Shown: positions 44,587 through 54,687 of the stretch, piece after piece
How the letters are laid out: every line of letters starts with the position of its first letter
Position numbering within the stretch: the stretch's first letter is position 1
NCBI RefSeq assembly: GCF_000987835.1
Contig: NZ_CP011308.1
Location: 1,364,001 to 1,428,000, forward strand
Length of the DNA stretch: 64,000 bases
Source: Sulfurovum lithotrophicum
GTDB taxonomy: Bacteria > Campylobacterota > Campylobacteria > Campylobacterales > Sulfurovaceae
Direction: 5' to 3'
Program-made: the position numbers and the translations under genes
Notes under the pieces: model-generated
Seen by the model: the letters and a program-made list of their open reading frames with translations, nothing else
Told to the model about the DNA's origin: nothing
Databases searched by the model: none

Positions 44587-45158
44587 CGCAGCCAGTGTAT
44601 TAGATCCTTGCTCAGCTTTGCCATGATACGGTTGGTCGCTTCAACATATCCCCTGGCATCAATAGTAGGCGTAGGTTCCCGGTAACTGAATCTTTTCGCC
44701 TTTATCAGCTTTCCTGTCTCGGCATTCATCAGTGTGAACTGTATGGAGACAACAGCGTAGGAGGCTTCTCCTCTCACATGATGTGAAAAGTCAAAGACCG
44801 TGGCCTCAAGACGCAGATTTTCCTTAACATCCGACATATAGGGGACGACTACTTTAAAGAGTTTTGCATGGGAAAGGGTCTGAATGATATTGCCCTGAAG
44901 CAGCCTTCCTGCATCGTTGGACCAGCGTGAGTTAAGATAGCTCCCTCTGTCTGTCAGAGAATAGGAGTAATGCATTTCGTCAGCCAATTTCTCATTCAAT
45001 GCCACAGGGTAGGAGACTTTGAGTATCTTGTTACGATACTGAGCCGAAGGAACTGCCGATACGGCAGGAGTCACCAGCGTATATACCTTCATGACAGGTG
45101 CCTCTTTAAAGCTGCATCCATTCAACAGTAAAAATCCCAATAACAATACAATTCTCAT
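44583..45158 (-). CDS. Outer-membrane lipoprotein of the Mla-type MCE operon
   Basis: A 191-residue lipoprotein with lipobox LLNGC (Cys15). It belongs to the same ABC-auxiliary lipoprotein group as PqiC (VYTLVTPAVSAVPS, ILKVSYPVALN, MHYSYSLTDRGSYLNS). It ends the MCE operon after the MlaD-like gene and probably links its periplasmic part to the outer membrane. It overlaps the MlaD gene end by four bases. Confidence 0.85.
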   Translation of the reverse strand: MRIVLLLGFLLLNGCSFKEAPVMKVYTLVTPAVSAVPSAQYRNKILKVSYPVALNEKLADEMHYSYSLTDRGSYLNSRWSNDAGRLLQGNIIQTLSHAKLFKVVVPYMSDVKENLRLEATVFDFSHHVRGEASYAVVSIQFTLMNAETGKLIKAKRFSYREPTPTIDARGYVEATNRIMAKLSKDLIHWLR

Positions 45159-46066
45159 TCTCCCGGCCCTCTTCTTTGTTTTCTCGATTTGAACAGTATA
45201 TTGCTAGGACTTTGCTGCAGTTCCCGTGTCAGGTCCGTCAACTGTTCGGTAAGGATGCCGATATCCACCAGCATCGGTTCAAAAGTTTCTTTGATATTGT
45301 AGTCACCTCTGTTGAGGCTTTTTTCTGCTAGCAGTGTCAAACGGTTGAAATCTTTTGCTGCTCTCTGCAGTGATTTTAGTGCAGGTACGGTGTTTTCCGT
45401 GATACGCGTAAAATTACTGCTTGCCGAATGGATATCATCATTGAGTTTGACCGCGGCATTTTTGTAGACCTGCATGGTTGTATTGAATTCATCCAGTGTA
45501 ACGACAGCTTTGGCAGTCATTTGATCCGTATTTTCAAGAATACTTCCAAAAGTTTCAATATTCCTGTCGCTCATAATCTTCTCGGCTTTTTCGATAAGTA
45601 CACTCAGGTTCTCCGCCATATTGCCAAGACCTTTACTGGTTTTATTTAACCATGAAGGCTCTGTCTGAATGATCGGGATCTCCCCGTTTTTGGGTTTCAG
45701 CAATTTCGATTTATTCGTCCCGCCCTCGATCTCAATAGCTAAAAGTCCGGTGATGCCGAGCATCTCAGTATGTGCTTTCATATCCTCTTTGATAGGTACA
45801 TCCGAGCGTATCTTTAAAAAAACCTCTATCTGCTCTATATTGTCAGGATTGATGCGTATCTCACTGACACGTCCCACATCCACGCCCCTGAGTCTTACTG
45901 TCGAGTCCTTCGAGAGTCCGGAAATGGACTCTGTCATCTCGAGCTTGTAAAGATTATATTCATTTTTGATGCCGTATTTGGCAAGCCAGAAGGTAAAGGC
46001 CACAAGCCCTGCACCAAAGAGCAGTACGAAAATACCGACGATCGTGTAATTGACTCTGCTATACAT
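45155..46066 (-). CDS. mlaD: MlaD-like MCE-domain protein
   Basis: A 303-residue protein with one N-terminal helix (8-30), a single MCE domain (about 40-115) with VRLRGVDVGRVSEIRI and GITGLLAIEIEGG, and a long heptad-rich tail (150-290). The tail makes it longer than E. coli MlaD (183). The family holds lipids in the periplasm while MlaFE move them. The start overlaps the MlaF gene by eight bases. Confidence 0.92.
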   Translation of the reverse strand: MYSRVNYTIVGIFVLLFGAGLVAFTFWLAKYGIKNEYNLYKLEMTESISGLSKDSTVRLRGVDVGRVSEIRINPDNIEQIEVFLKIRSDVPIKEDMKAHTEMLGITGLLAIEIEGGTNKSKLLKPKNGEIPIIQTEPSWLNKTSKGLGNMAENLSVLIEKAEKIMSDRNIETFGSILENTDQMTAKAVVTLDEFNTTMQVYKNAAVKLNDDIHSASSNFTRITENTVPALKSLQRAAKDFNRLTLLAEKSLNRGDYNIKETFEPMLVDIGILTEQLTDLTRELQQSPSNILFKSRKQRRGPGE

Positions 46067-46856
46067 CTTTCACCCTGTTCTGATCTAACCTGTCCATGTA
46101 CTTCTCTTTCGTATATTCATTTTTAAAGAAATCTTCAACAAAAGGATGTTGAGATTGTAACACATTTTTTAAAGTTCCTTCTGCTACGACATGTTGGTCA
46201 GCCAAAATAGCCATCCTGTCCACGATGCTGAAAATACTGTCAAGATCATGTGTGATCATCACGACCGTGATCCCCAGCATATCACGCAGTTCGACAATAA
46301 GCGCATCAAAATTACGTGCACCGACCGGGTCGAGTCCCGAAGTGGGTTCATCAAGAAAAAGCAGTTTTGGCTCCATTGCCAGAGCCCTTGCAAGCGCAGC
46401 CCTTTTTATCATACCGCCACTGAGCTCAGCAGGATAAAGAGAGCCTACATGTTCATCCAGGCCCACCAGTGCGATCTTTGAACGTACCAGTTTGTCACGC
46501 ATCTCTTTACTGATTTTCGTATACTCTTTGAGCTGCACCTCTATATTCTCAGCAATGGTCATGGAAGAATAAAGCGCACCAAACTGAAATAGCACTCCCC
46601 ACTCCCTTCGTAACTGCTGTGCTTCCCGGTAAGAGATACCGTTAAGGCGTTTCCCCAGTACGGTTACTTCACCGGCATTAGGTTCAAGCAGCATGATCAT
46701 CTCTTTCATCAGAACCGATTTTCCCGCACCACTCTCTCCAAGAATGGCAAAGATCTCATTCTCTCTGATCTGCAGCGACACTCCGTCATGTACGGTCCGC
46801 GGCCCAAAACGCGTGACAATATCTTTGACTTCAATGACCACATTTCCCTGATTCAT
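46059..46856 (-). CDS. mlaF: MlaF-like ABC ATPase
   Basis: A 265-residue ATPase with Walker A GESGAGKSVL near residue 40, signature LSGGMIKRAALARALA near 145 and Walker B LLFLDEPTSGLDP near 165. LSGGM is typical of MlaF. It powers the MlaE permease. The ATG overlaps the MlaE stop by four bases. Confidence 0.94.
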   Translation of the reverse strand: MNQGNVVIEVKDIVTRFGPRTVHDGVSLQIRENEIFAILGESGAGKSVLMKEMIMLLEPNAGEVTVLGKRLNGISYREAQQLRREWGVLFQFGALYSSMTIAENIEVQLKEYTKISKEMRDKLVRSKIALVGLDEHVGSLYPAELSGGMIKRAALARALAMEPKLLFLDEPTSGLDPVGARNFDALIVELRDMLGITVVMITHDLDSIFSIVDRMAILADQHVVAEGTLKNVLQSQHPFVEDFFKNEYTKEKYMDRLDQNRVKDV

Positions 46857-47956
46857 AGGTTAAGCTCCGTATAGATAACAGAGAAGAGTGCATCAAAGGC
46901 AATGACAAGAAAGATGGAATTGACCACGGAAGCAGTGGTCTGCAAACCGAGACTCTCGGTATTATCCGAAACCTGGAAGCCTCTGAAACATCCTATAGCA
47001 GCAATGACAAAGGCAAAAACCGGCCCCTTGATCATCCCGAGGATGTAATGCTTGACCTCCAGCACTTCGTAGAGTCTGTCCACAAACTGTGCCATGGAGA
47101 TATTCAGTTCCATCTGCGAAGCGACCATACCTCCGAATATCCCCATGATATCCGAAAAGAAGATCAAAAGAGGCAAAGCGATGATCAGCGCGAATATCCG
47201 CGGCACTACTAAAAAAGTATAAGGATCAAAACCCATTGTACGCATTGCGGCGATCTCTTCTGTGATCTTCATGGCTCCGATCTCAGCCGTATAGGCAGAG
47301 CCGCTACGCCCCGCTATAACGATCGCTGTCATCAAGGGACCAAGTTCACGTACCATGGAGATGCCTACCGTATCGACGATGAAGATATCTGCACCGAACT
47401 TCGCCAACTGCACCGCTCCCTGATAGGCGATGACCATCCCAACAAGAAAAGAGGTCAACCCGATGATCATCAGGGCATTGAAACCGGAGTGGTGGATATG
47501 ATAAACCATCTCCTTGATACGAATATTCCTGGGATGGAACAGTACATTAAACAATGTGAAAAAGAGATGCCCCAGAAACGTAATGAGATCTTTGATATCT
47601 CCCAGGACTACCAGAGTACTTTTACCAAGCTCTTCAAAGAAACTCGTTTTACGTTCCGGGACCTTTTCGATCATATGCTTCCTGAGCAGATCATACATCT
47701 CTTTCTGGCTCTCGGAGTATCCAACAAGCTCAACAGCATTTGTTTGCTTCAGTTTGTCATAATACTCCATGAAGAGCAGTACACCCGCACTGTCAAATTC
47801 CTCCACGCCGGAAAGGTCCCACACTACACTTTTTCCCACAGATATATCGCTTAATTCTTTTTCGATCTCGGGTACGGTAGCAAGTGTCCACTCCCCCTTT
47901 GATGCGATCCTGATCTGCTGCGGGTCTTCCCTGTAGGTTACATACTCCCTGTTCAT
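46853..47956 (-). CDS. mlaE: MlaE-like permease with fused STAS domain
   Basis: A 367-residue protein. Residues 1-100 form a STAS domain (GEWTLATVPEIEKEL, VVWDLSGVEEFDSAGVLLF), the role of the separate MlaB in E. coli, and 115-367 is the MlaE permease (GFNALMIIGLTSFLVGMV, GRSGSAYTAEIGAMK, EEIAAMRTMGFDP). TATAAT six bases before the ATG and no ribosome site suggest a leaderless mRNA. It is the first gene of the mla operon and is divergent from speA. Confidence 0.94.
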   Translation of the reverse strand: MNREYVTYREDPQQIRIASKGEWTLATVPEIEKELSDISVGKSVVWDLSGVEEFDSAGVLLFMEYYDKLKQTNAVELVGYSESQKEMYDLLRKHMIEKVPERKTSFFEELGKSTLVVLGDIKDLITFLGHLFFTLFNVLFHPRNIRIKEMVYHIHHSGFNALMIIGLTSFLVGMVIAYQGAVQLAKFGADIFIVDTVGISMVRELGPLMTAIVIAGRSGSAYTAEIGAMKITEEIAAMRTMGFDPYTFLVVPRIFALIIALPLLIFFSDIMGIFGGMVASQMELNISMAQFVDRLYEVLEVKHYILGMIKGPVFAFVIAAIGCFRGFQVSDNTESLGLQTTASVVNSIFLVIAFDALFSVIYTELNL

Positions 47957-48028
47957 ATGCTTATTATAGGTAAGATTGGATTAAGTTTTGCTATAATTAC
48001 CCCCACTTAAACGCAATGGGATAAAACA
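47957..48028. promoter_or_regulatory. Divergent promoters of mlaE and speA
   Basis: TATAAT on minus at 47968-47963 lies six bases before the mlaE ATG. TATAAT on plus at 47992-47997 gives speA a leader of about 25 bases with a GGGATAA site before its ATG. Confidence 0.5.
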
Positions 48029-49903
48029 ATGAAAAATTTCGGTCTGGATATCTGGAGTGATGACAACTTCATCATTAAAGGTGATACCGTCAAGATCAAC
48101 CATGCCAATCAACCTTCTTTGCTGCAGATCACTCAGGAGATCAGGGAAAAAGGGTACAAAGGTCCTCTGCTGCTGCGTTTTCCCCACCTCATCCAAAAAC
48201 AGATCTCCACACTCTTCTCCACTTTTGAAGAAGCCAAAAAAGAATTTGGGTACCGGGGGAATTTTCATGCAGTCTTCCCACTGAAGGTCAACCAGTTTCC
48301 CAACTTCATCCATGCACTCATCGATGTCTCTCAACACTACGATTACGGTCTGGAGGCAGGCAGCAAGGCGGAACTGATCATCGCTATTACAAAAACCCCT
48401 CTGGGCGCTCCCATTACCGTGAACGGGTTCAAAGACAAAGAGATGATCTCTCTGTGTTTCATTGCTGCAAAAATGGGCCACAACATTACCGTAACCATCG
48501 AGGGGCTGGGAGAACTCGAAACAATCATAGAGGTCAATGAGGAGTTCAATAAAGATTCCGACATCCCAGTCTCTCCCAAGATCGGTGCACGTATACGTCT
48601 TCATAGTTCCGGTATCGGGATTTGGGCAAAAAGCGGCGGATATACCTCCAAGTTTGGCCTTACCTCGACCGAACTTCTCGAAGCCTACGGGATGCTTAAA
48701 CAACACAAACTTCTCGACCGCCTCTGGATGATCCATTTCCATATCGGGTCACAGATGGGAGACATCGCACCTCTAAAAAAAGCGCTCAGGGAAGCGGGGA
48801 ACATCTATGCCGAACTCAAGAGACGCGGTGCGGACAGCCTCACCGCCATCAATATCGGCGGTGGTCTGGCAGTCGAATACTCCCAGCACGGCAGCAGTAT
48901 AGAGAGGAATTATTCCTTGCGTGAATTCGCCAACGATGTAGTCTACCTGATGCAGGAGATCGCCAAACGCAAAGGGGTAGAGGAACCCGATATCTTCACC
49001 GAGTCCGGACGCTATATCGCCGCATCTCACTCCGTACTGATCGCGCCGGTACTTGAACTCTTTTCTCAGGAATATCATAAAAAAGCACTGCGTCTCAAAG
49101 AGAAGAATCCGCCACTGGTTCAGGAACTTCATGACCTTTTCAACACCATCAACAGGAAAAATGCCAGAGAATACCTGCATGATGCCCTGGACCACATGGA
49201 ATCCCTGCTGACCCTTTTCGATCTGGGTTACATTGACCTTGAAGACCGCTCCAATACGGAGATACTGGTGAACCTCATTATCAAAAAAGCGATCTCCCTG
49301 CTCAGAAACGAAGGTTCGGGTGAGCTCAAAAAACTCCAGGACCGTATACAGGAGAGATACCTGGTCAACTTCTCTCTCTTTCAGTCTCTGCCGGATTTCT
49401 GGGGACTGGCACAGCAGTTCCCCGTGATGCCGCTGGACAGGCTCGACACTACCCCCACCAACCCCGCAAGCATATGGGATATTACCTGTGACTCTGACGG
49501 GGAGATAGGATTCAACCGTGAACTGCCGCTCTATCTGCACGATATCGATGTCAGTAAAGAAGAGTATTTTCTTGCCTTTTTCCTGACCGGTGCCTACCAG
49601 GAGGTACTGGGCATGCAGCACAATCTCTTCACCCACCCCACCGAATGCGTGATCAACTTCAACCAAGACGGCAGCTATAGTATCGATGACCTGATCGAAG
49701 CGCAAAACCTTATGGATGTACTCGATGACCTCGATTACGATACCGGCATCATCGACAAAGCACTCAAATACCAGATAGAAGAATCCAATCTCATCTCACA
49801 GGAAGAAAAGAGAGAGCTTTTGGGTAAACTTTATCTTTATTTAAGTGAAAACAGTTATCTTAAGACCATTCAGGCACAGAACGAACAAGGACAAGCCAAG
49901 TGA
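48029..49903 (+). CDS. speA: Biosynthetic arginine decarboxylase
   Basis: A 624-residue PLP enzyme. The PLP lysine is in [11 protein letters not shown] near residue 92, [20 protein letters not shown] near 185 and [13 protein letters not shown] near 235 (histidine over the cofactor) follow, and [16 protein letters not shown] near 328 holds substrate contacts. It turns arginine into agmatine, the first step to putrescine in bacteria without ornithine decarboxylase. Its length is typical. The cysE start overlaps its stop by four bases. Confidence 0.96.
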   Translation: MKNFGLDIWSDDNFIIKGDTVKINHANQPSLLQITQEIREKGYKGPLLLRFPHLIQKQISTLFSTFEEAKKEFGYRGNFHAVFPLKVNQFPNFIHALIDVSQHYDYGLEAGSKAELIIAITKTPLGAPITVNGFKDKEMISLCFIAAKMGHNITVTIEGLGELETIIEVNEEFNKDSDIPVSPKIGARIRLHSSGIGIWAKSGGYTSKFGLTSTELLEAYGMLKQHKLLDRLWMIHFHIGSQMGDIAPLKKALREAGNIYAELKRRGADSLTAINIGGGLAVEYSQHGSSIERNYSLREFANDVVYLMQEIAKRKGVEEPDIFTESGRYIAASHSVLIAPVLELFSQEYHKKALRLKEKNPPLVQELHDLFNTINRKNAREYLHDALDHMESLLTLFDLGYIDLEDRSNTEILVNLIIKKAISLLRNEGSGELKKLQDRIQERYLVNFSLFQSLPDFWGLAQQFPVMPLDRLDTTPTNPASIWDITCDSDGEIGFNRELPLYLHDIDVSKEEYFLAFFLTGAYQEVLGMQHNLFTHPTECVINFNQDGSYSIDDLIEAQNLMDVLDDLDYDTGIIDKALKYQIEESNLISQEEKRELLGKLYLYLSENSYLKTIQAQNEQGQAK

Positions 49904-50601
49904 ACATATTCAGTCTCATCAAAGAGGATTTTCTCAATGTCAAAAGAAACGACCCTGCTCTGCACTCAACCTTTGAACTCTTTTTCAACTATCCTGGTCT
50001 CTGGGCACTCTTCTTTTACCGTTTCGCACACACACTGTATAACACTGGACTGAGGTTTCTGCCGCGATTCATTTCGGCCGTTGGGCTATTTCTTACTACA
50101 ATCGACATTCACCCGGCAGCCAAACTGGGAAGAAGGGTCTTCATCGACCATGGTGTCGGCGTCGTCATCGGGGAGACGACTGTTGTCGGAAACGATGTCA
50201 TCATCTATCAGCAGGTCACACTGGGCGGCGTAAGCACCAGTAAAGGTAAGCGCCACCCTACACTGGAGAACAATGTCGTCATCGGCGCAGGCTCCAAAGT
50301 CCTGGGCAACATTACTATCGGGGAGAATTCCAAGGTAGGAGCCAACTCCGTGGTCGTCAAAGATGTTCCCCCAGATTCTACGGCCATCGGTATCCCGGCG
50401 CGTGTACTCAAACGAGGCTATGACAAGACTCCACTGAGCCACAACAAGATCCCAGATGTCAACAAAGAGATCTTCGAATACCTTCTCAAGCGCATCGAAG
50501 TACTTGAAGAGGCCCTGCCAAGGACCAAGCAGAGAGATATCAAAGAGAAAGACCATAAACTTGAAGAGCTGTATGACAACTTCATTCACAGTATGGAATA
50601 A
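49900..50601 (+). CDS. cysE: Serine O-acetyltransferase
   Basis: A 233-residue enzyme. The N-terminal helical part (1-70) precedes the hexapeptide repeats (75-170): [24 protein letters not shown] (key His and Gly), [11 protein letters not shown] and [16 protein letters not shown]. It makes O-acetylserine for cysteine. The C-terminal tail (175-233) is longer than usual and charged. Confidence 0.95.
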   Translation: MNIFSLIKEDFLNVKRNDPALHSTFELFFNYPGLWALFFYRFAHTLYNTGLRFLPRFISAVGLFLTTIDIHPAAKLGRRVFIDHGVGVVIGETTVVGNDVIIYQQVTLGGVSTSKGKRHPTLENNVVIGAGSKVLGNITIGENSKVGANSVVVKDVPPDSTAIGIPARVLKRGYDKTPLSHNKIPDVNKEIFEYLLKRIEVLEEALPRTKQRDIKEKDHKLEELYDNFIHSME

Positions 50602-50684
50602 AGAGTTACTGCATTCAACCCTTTTGAGAACTTTCTAAACCACTTTTGGCTATAATAATTGAATTTATTTTTAAGGGTTATAAC

Positions 50685-51854
50685 ATGTTATCAGACCGCA
50701 TACAGACACTGTCATCATCATTGACCATCGCCATCTCTTCACTGGCAAGAGACCTCAAAGCACAGGGCAAGGATGTTCTGAGCTTTTCTGCAGGAGAACC
50801 GGATTTCGGTACCCCAAGACGCATCAAAGACGAGGCGATCAAAGCCATCAACGACGGTTTTACACAATATACTGCCGTACCGGGTATTCCCGAACTGCTT
50901 GAAGCGATCGCAGGCAAGCTCAAGAGAGACAACGGACTTGAATATGCACCGTCGGACATTATTGCCAGCAACGGTGCGAAACATTCACTTTTCAATCTCT
51001 GCCAGGCACTCATCAATGAAGGGGATGAAGTGATCATCCCTGCCCCCTACTGGGTCACCTATCCCGAGCAGGTCAAATATTCCCAGGGGGTTCCTGTCAT
51101 CATCGAGACGGATGAGACAAACAACTTCAAGATCACCGCAAAACAGCTCAAAGAGGCGATCACACCCAAAACGAAGATGCTCATCCTGACCACACCGTCC
51201 AACCCTACAGGGTCGATCTACTCCAGGTCGGAACTCGAAGCGATCGGAGAGGTGCTCAAAGGCACCGAGATCATCGTAGCCAGTGACGAAATGTATGAGA
51301 AACTCGTGTATGGTGTTGAATTTACCGCTACAGCAAGCATCTCTGAAGATATGTTCCAGAGAACTGTAACCATCAACGGACTGAGCAAATCGGTTGCCAT
51401 GACTGGATGGCGTTTCGGCTACCTTGCATCTCCGAACAAAAAGCTGATCTCTGTCATGAACAAACTGCAGAGCCAGAGTACCTCCAACATCAACTCCATT
51501 ACCCAGAAAGCGGCGATCCCGGCACTCAACGGTGAAGTCGATGATGAGATCGAGATGATGCGTACCGCATTCGAGGCCAGAGCAAAAGAAGCGACAGAAC
51601 TCATGAATGAGATCGATGGCCTGAGCGTGCTCAAACCCGAAGGTGCCTTCTACCTCTTCGTGAACATCAAAGATATCAGCAACGACTCTATCACCTTCTG
51701 TAAAGAGCTGCTTCAGGATGTCGGTGTCGCAGTCGTTCCAGGCATTGGATTCGGATCGGAAGGTTACTTCAGGTTCTCTTTCGCAACAGATATTTCAACC
51801 ATCCGTGAAGGAATCAGACGTATCGAAAAGTTTGTGCAGCAAAAGAAAGCATAA
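50685..51854 (+). CDS. aspC: Class I aspartate aminotransferase-type enzyme
   Basis: A 389-residue PLP enzyme. SAGEPDFGTPRRIKDEA near residue 35, NGAKHSLFNLCQAL near 100, PAPYWVTYPEQV near 125, TPSNPTGSIYS near 172 and NGLSKSVAMTGWRFGY near 232 (PLP lysine in SKS) are typical of the Ib group of aspartate or prephenate aminotransferases. AAGGG seven bases before this ATG decides the start. Confidence 0.92.
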   Translation: MLSDRIQTLSSSLTIAISSLARDLKAQGKDVLSFSAGEPDFGTPRRIKDEAIKAINDGFTQYTAVPGIPELLEAIAGKLKRDNGLEYAPSDIIASNGAKHSLFNLCQALINEGDEVIIPAPYWVTYPEQVKYSQGVPVIIETDETNNFKITAKQLKEAITPKTKMLILTTPSNPTGSIYSRSELEAIGEVLKGTEIIVASDEMYEKLVYGVEFTATASISEDMFQRTVTINGLSKSVAMTGWRFGYLASPNKKLISVMNKLQSQSTSNINSITQKAAIPALNGEVDDEIEMMRTAFEARAKEATELMNEIDGLSVLKPEGAFYLFVNIKDISNDSITFCKELLQDVGVAVVPGIGFGSEGYFRFSFATDISTIREGIRRIEKFVQQKKA

Positions 51855-51861
51855 ATCAAAA

Positions 51862-51882
51862 GAAGAGTGCGGGACACTCTTC
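51862..51882 (+). other. RNA hairpin between aspC and the patatin gene
   Basis: GAAGAGTG pairs with CACTCTTC over a five-base loop (CGGGA), a perfect eight-base-pair stem starting eight bases after the aspC stop. No T-run follows, so it is more likely a processing or attenuating hairpin than a full terminator. Confidence 0.5.
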
Positions 51883-51903
51883 AACTATATAAAAGGTATT
51901 CCT

Positions 51904-54063
51904 CTGAAAACACTCTCACGCTTGATACTCCCTCTTCTGCTTCTTTACCCTATTTCCCTCTGTGCAAAAACCAAAGAAGTCAACTTTTCCATGGTCATCA
52001 GCGGGGGTGTCAGTCTCGGTGCTTATGAAGCCGGCTATAACTGGGCAATGATACGAATGCTCAGTGAATTGAGAGAAAAAAAGATCGGTGTGCATCCTGA
52101 GCTACGCTCACTTACAGGTGCTTCCGCCGGTTCCATCAATGCACTGATCTCTGCAGCCTACTGGTGCCAGAAACCCTCTAAACCAAAACTTAACACCATT
52201 GACAACAATCTTTTTTACAATACCTGGGTTGGCCTGGGGCTTGAAGATCTCATCATCAAAGGCAGAGATGCAACGAACAAAAGTACCCTCTTTACCCGCA
52301 AGGAACTTAATAAAAAAGCTGCAGCGATCGTTGCACATTTACAGGAGCCCATCTACCGTAAAGGCTGTGAAGTTCCTTTAGGTTTTTCTCTGACCAAAGC
52401 CAAACCGATGATCGAAAGATTTCAAGGAATAGAGATTAAAAACCAACACTTTTCTGCTCCCTTCACTTTTAGAGAAAAGCAGGGGAAGATACAGATTATT
52501 AATAAGAATATGCCAAAGAGCAATGATTTCTACCTTTCCATTCCCGGTATTGAAAACAATATATCTAAGATAATCCCTGTACTCTTTGCCTCTTCTGCAT
52601 TTCCCGGTGCTTTTGAACAAGTCAAACTGGACTATGAGTATAATAAGAAAAAATATTCAAGTTATTTCATTGACGGCGGAGCTTATACCAACCTGCCTCT
52701 TCAACTGGCCATAGAACTGGACAAAAGAGCCAAAAAGTTCCTCTTTATCGATCCGAACAATGTGAGGGGGGAAAACTGTAAAAACAAGTGCGGCGTACTG
52801 TGTACGGAATCCAAAAAGAAAAAAGAAGAGGAGCGTGAAGAGATCCCTCTAGGTTTTTTTCATTCTAACGGTCTGCCACTGCTCAGCAGTCTTGACATTT
52901 TCCAATCTATGAAGCTTTACGAGGCGATCAACCGCTATTTCAAAAATGACCCCTCCTATTCACTCATACTCTCTTCCCGCCATCACCCCATCACCGGTGA
53001 GTTTCTGGGGCATTTCGGTGCCTTTCTTGACAAAAATTTTCGAATCTATGACTACCATGTCGGTGTCTATGATGCCATTTACCATCTTGCAAAGACACTG
53101 AGAAGCAAAGGCTACGCAGAAGAATATACCTCTCAGATTGCTTTAATGGACCACTTCAAACAGATACTGGGAATAGATAAAAATCCTCAGGCAAAAAATG
53201 CCTATGATCTTTTTGTGCAAACAGAATGTCAGCACAGAACACCTTCAAAGCCCAGTATGTTTCTTGCCATCTATAAAGCTTTCAACCTGAAGAAAAGTGA
53301 CAAGAAGAGATATACACTCAAAGAGTTTGAACAATTTCTTTCAAAACTTGATCTCACACAGTTACCTCATTCTCAGAAGGAAAACTTTCTGTACTACGCC
53401 AAAAAAGATATCAAACACTGGTACAAACGCCCTATGCGTTATATTGTGACACGCATAGCCACCCTGGAGAACGAACGGGCAAGGATCCTTACTGAACGTG
53501 ATGCAAATGGCAGCAATACAAGAACCTCGCGTATTATTGCTAAAGCAACCAGTATTGCAGTATGGACAGGGAATACACTGGTTAAAGAGAAAGAGGGATT
53601 CCACTTTCTTCCTCTTAATGCCCCTGAAGAGGAAAAAAACAGTACACTTTATACGGCTCTAAGGCTCCTGCCCAGCGAAATAGCCTTTGACAATACCCTG
53701 AGTACCGGCATCAGTCTGGGGTACAGTGCCTTCTGGTATAAGGATTTAGGGCCGTTCGACGGATTAGAGGCCAAACTTTCCTTTGTCCATGAGAAAAGGG
53801 AAAATGATTTCCTCCATCTGGATGTCAATGCATTCTACGATTACAATGAATTCATGACACTCGGAGGGGGATTAACGCTGTTCGGCAATACACAGGGGTC
53901 TTTTTATAACCGTGAAGATCTTTATGGTTTTAATACCTATATCGATCTCATGGAGATCTTCCGCTTGACCTATGTAAAACGATATACAGAGGGGGATCAT
54001 CAGGATTACCTTTTCTTCGGTATCAAAAATATACCAAGCCTTATTTACTGGCTGAATAGATAA
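51904..54063 (+). CDS. Exported patatin-like phospholipase with a barrel-like C-terminus
   Basis: About 719 residues from a CTG start. A signal peptide (KTLSRLILPLLLLYPISLCA) follows. The patatin domain has SGGVSLGAYEAG near residue 32 (oxyanion loop), TGASAGSINAL near 70 (nucleophile Ser) and DGGAYTNLPL near 258 (catalytic Asp). The last 120 residues are strand-rich with aromatic alternation (GYSAFWYKDLGPF, GGGLTLFGNTQGSFYN), like an outer-membrane domain. AAAAGG lies seven bases before the CTG; the first ATG would remove the signal peptide. It probably acts on phospholipids at the cell surface. Confidence 0.8.
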   Translation: MKTLSRLILPLLLLYPISLCAKTKEVNFSMVISGGVSLGAYEAGYNWAMIRMLSELREKKIGVHPELRSLTGASAGSINALISAAYWCQKPSKPKLNTIDNNLFYNTWVGLGLEDLIIKGRDATNKSTLFTRKELNKKAAAIVAHLQEPIYRKGCEVPLGFSLTKAKPMIERFQGIEIKNQHFSAPFTFREKQGKIQIINKNMPKSNDFYLSIPGIENNISKIIPVLFASSAFPGAFEQVKLDYEYNKKKYSSYFIDGGAYTNLPLQLAIELDKRAKKFLFIDPNNVRGENCKNKCGVLCTESKKKKEEEREEIPLGFFHSNGLPLLSSLDIFQSMKLYEAINRYFKNDPSYSLILSSRHHPITGEFLGHFGAFLDKNFRIYDYHVGVYDAIYHLAKTLRSKGYAEEYTSQIALMDHFKQILGIDKNPQAKNAYDLFVQTECQHRTPSKPSMFLAIYKAFNLKKSDKKRYTLKEFEQFLSKLDLTQLPHSQKENFLYYAKKDIKHWYKRPMRYIVTRIATLENERARILTERDANGSNTRTSRIIAKATSIAVWTGNTLVKEKEGFHFLPLNAPEEEKNSTLYTALRLLPSEIAFDNTLSTGISLGYSAFWYKDLGPFDGLEAKLSFVHEKRENDFLHLDVNAFYDYNEFMTLGGGLTLFGNTQGSFYNREDLYGFNTYIDLMEIFRLTYVKRYTEGDHQDYLFFGIKNIPSLIYWLNR

Positions 54064-54070
54064 AAAACGA

Positions 54071-54625
54071 CTATCGTCTCTTTGTAAAGTGTGTCATCGC
54101 ATACCAGAGTGAGCCCAGGAATGCTACGGCTACCAGAGGAGCGATCCAGGGTTTAGCCTGCACATAACTGAACATAGCAATGATCGTTTCACTTGCATAG
54201 TAGGCACTCAGCCCTATTGTCAGGATAAAAAGTATTGTCGCAAATATATTAAAGAATATAAATTTTTTGAAATCAAATTTCGAAAGCGCCATTGAAATCG
54301 GCACCAGTGTCTTCACCCCGTAAAGGAACTTCTGAATGAAGATCGCTGCGACCCCGTATTTGCGCATGATGAGCGTGGCAAGAGCTATTTTTCGTTTATG
54401 CTTTGCAAAGTAGGGCCGAATGTCTTTCTTGTGGTATTTCCCCAGATAGAAGAGAAAATTGTCCCCCATGAAATTTGCCACCATCGCCACAACCAGTGCC
54501 GTGGTCAGGTCCATATGCCCCATGTAGGAGAACACACCCGCCGCCGCTACGATAAAAAGGGAGCCACCGAAAGAGAAAAAAGCAACTGCCAGGTATCCCC
54601 AAGTCTCCAGAGAAGAAAAATCCAT
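54071..54625 (-). CDS. DedA-family membrane protein
   Basis: A 184-residue protein with about five helices. GDNFLFYLGKYH and RKIALATLIMRKYGVAAIFIQKF with YGVKTLVPISMAL are typical of the DedA/VTT fold, which flips or handles lipids such as undecaprenyl phosphate. AGGATG seven bases before the ATG at 54625 favours it over an ATG nine bases upstream. It converges on the patatin gene. Confidence 0.85.
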   Translation of the reverse strand: MDFSSLETWGYLAVAFFSFGGSLFIVAAAGVFSYMGHMDLTTALVVAMVANFMGDNFLFYLGKYHKKDIRPYFAKHKRKIALATLIMRKYGVAAIFIQKFLYGVKTLVPISMALSKFDFKKFIFFNIFATILFILTIGLSAYYASETIIAMFSYVQAKPWIAPLVAVAFLGSLWYAMTHFTKRR

Positions 54626-54675
54626 AAAATGCATCCTAAAATTAATTCAGGAATGATATCTAAAATATGTTAATG

Positions 54676-54681
54676 TATAAT
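54676..54681 (+). promoter_or_regulatory. -10 box (TATAAT) six bases before the AEC carrier start
   Basis: TATAAT, ATCTCT, then ATG at 54688. There is no ribosome site, so a leaderless transcript is expected. Confidence 0.5.
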
Positions 54682-54687
54682 ATCTCT

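Noticed and set aside
48773-49705. Open frame of 310 codons on minus inside speA
   Set aside because: It mirrors the codon pattern of speA and matches no family.
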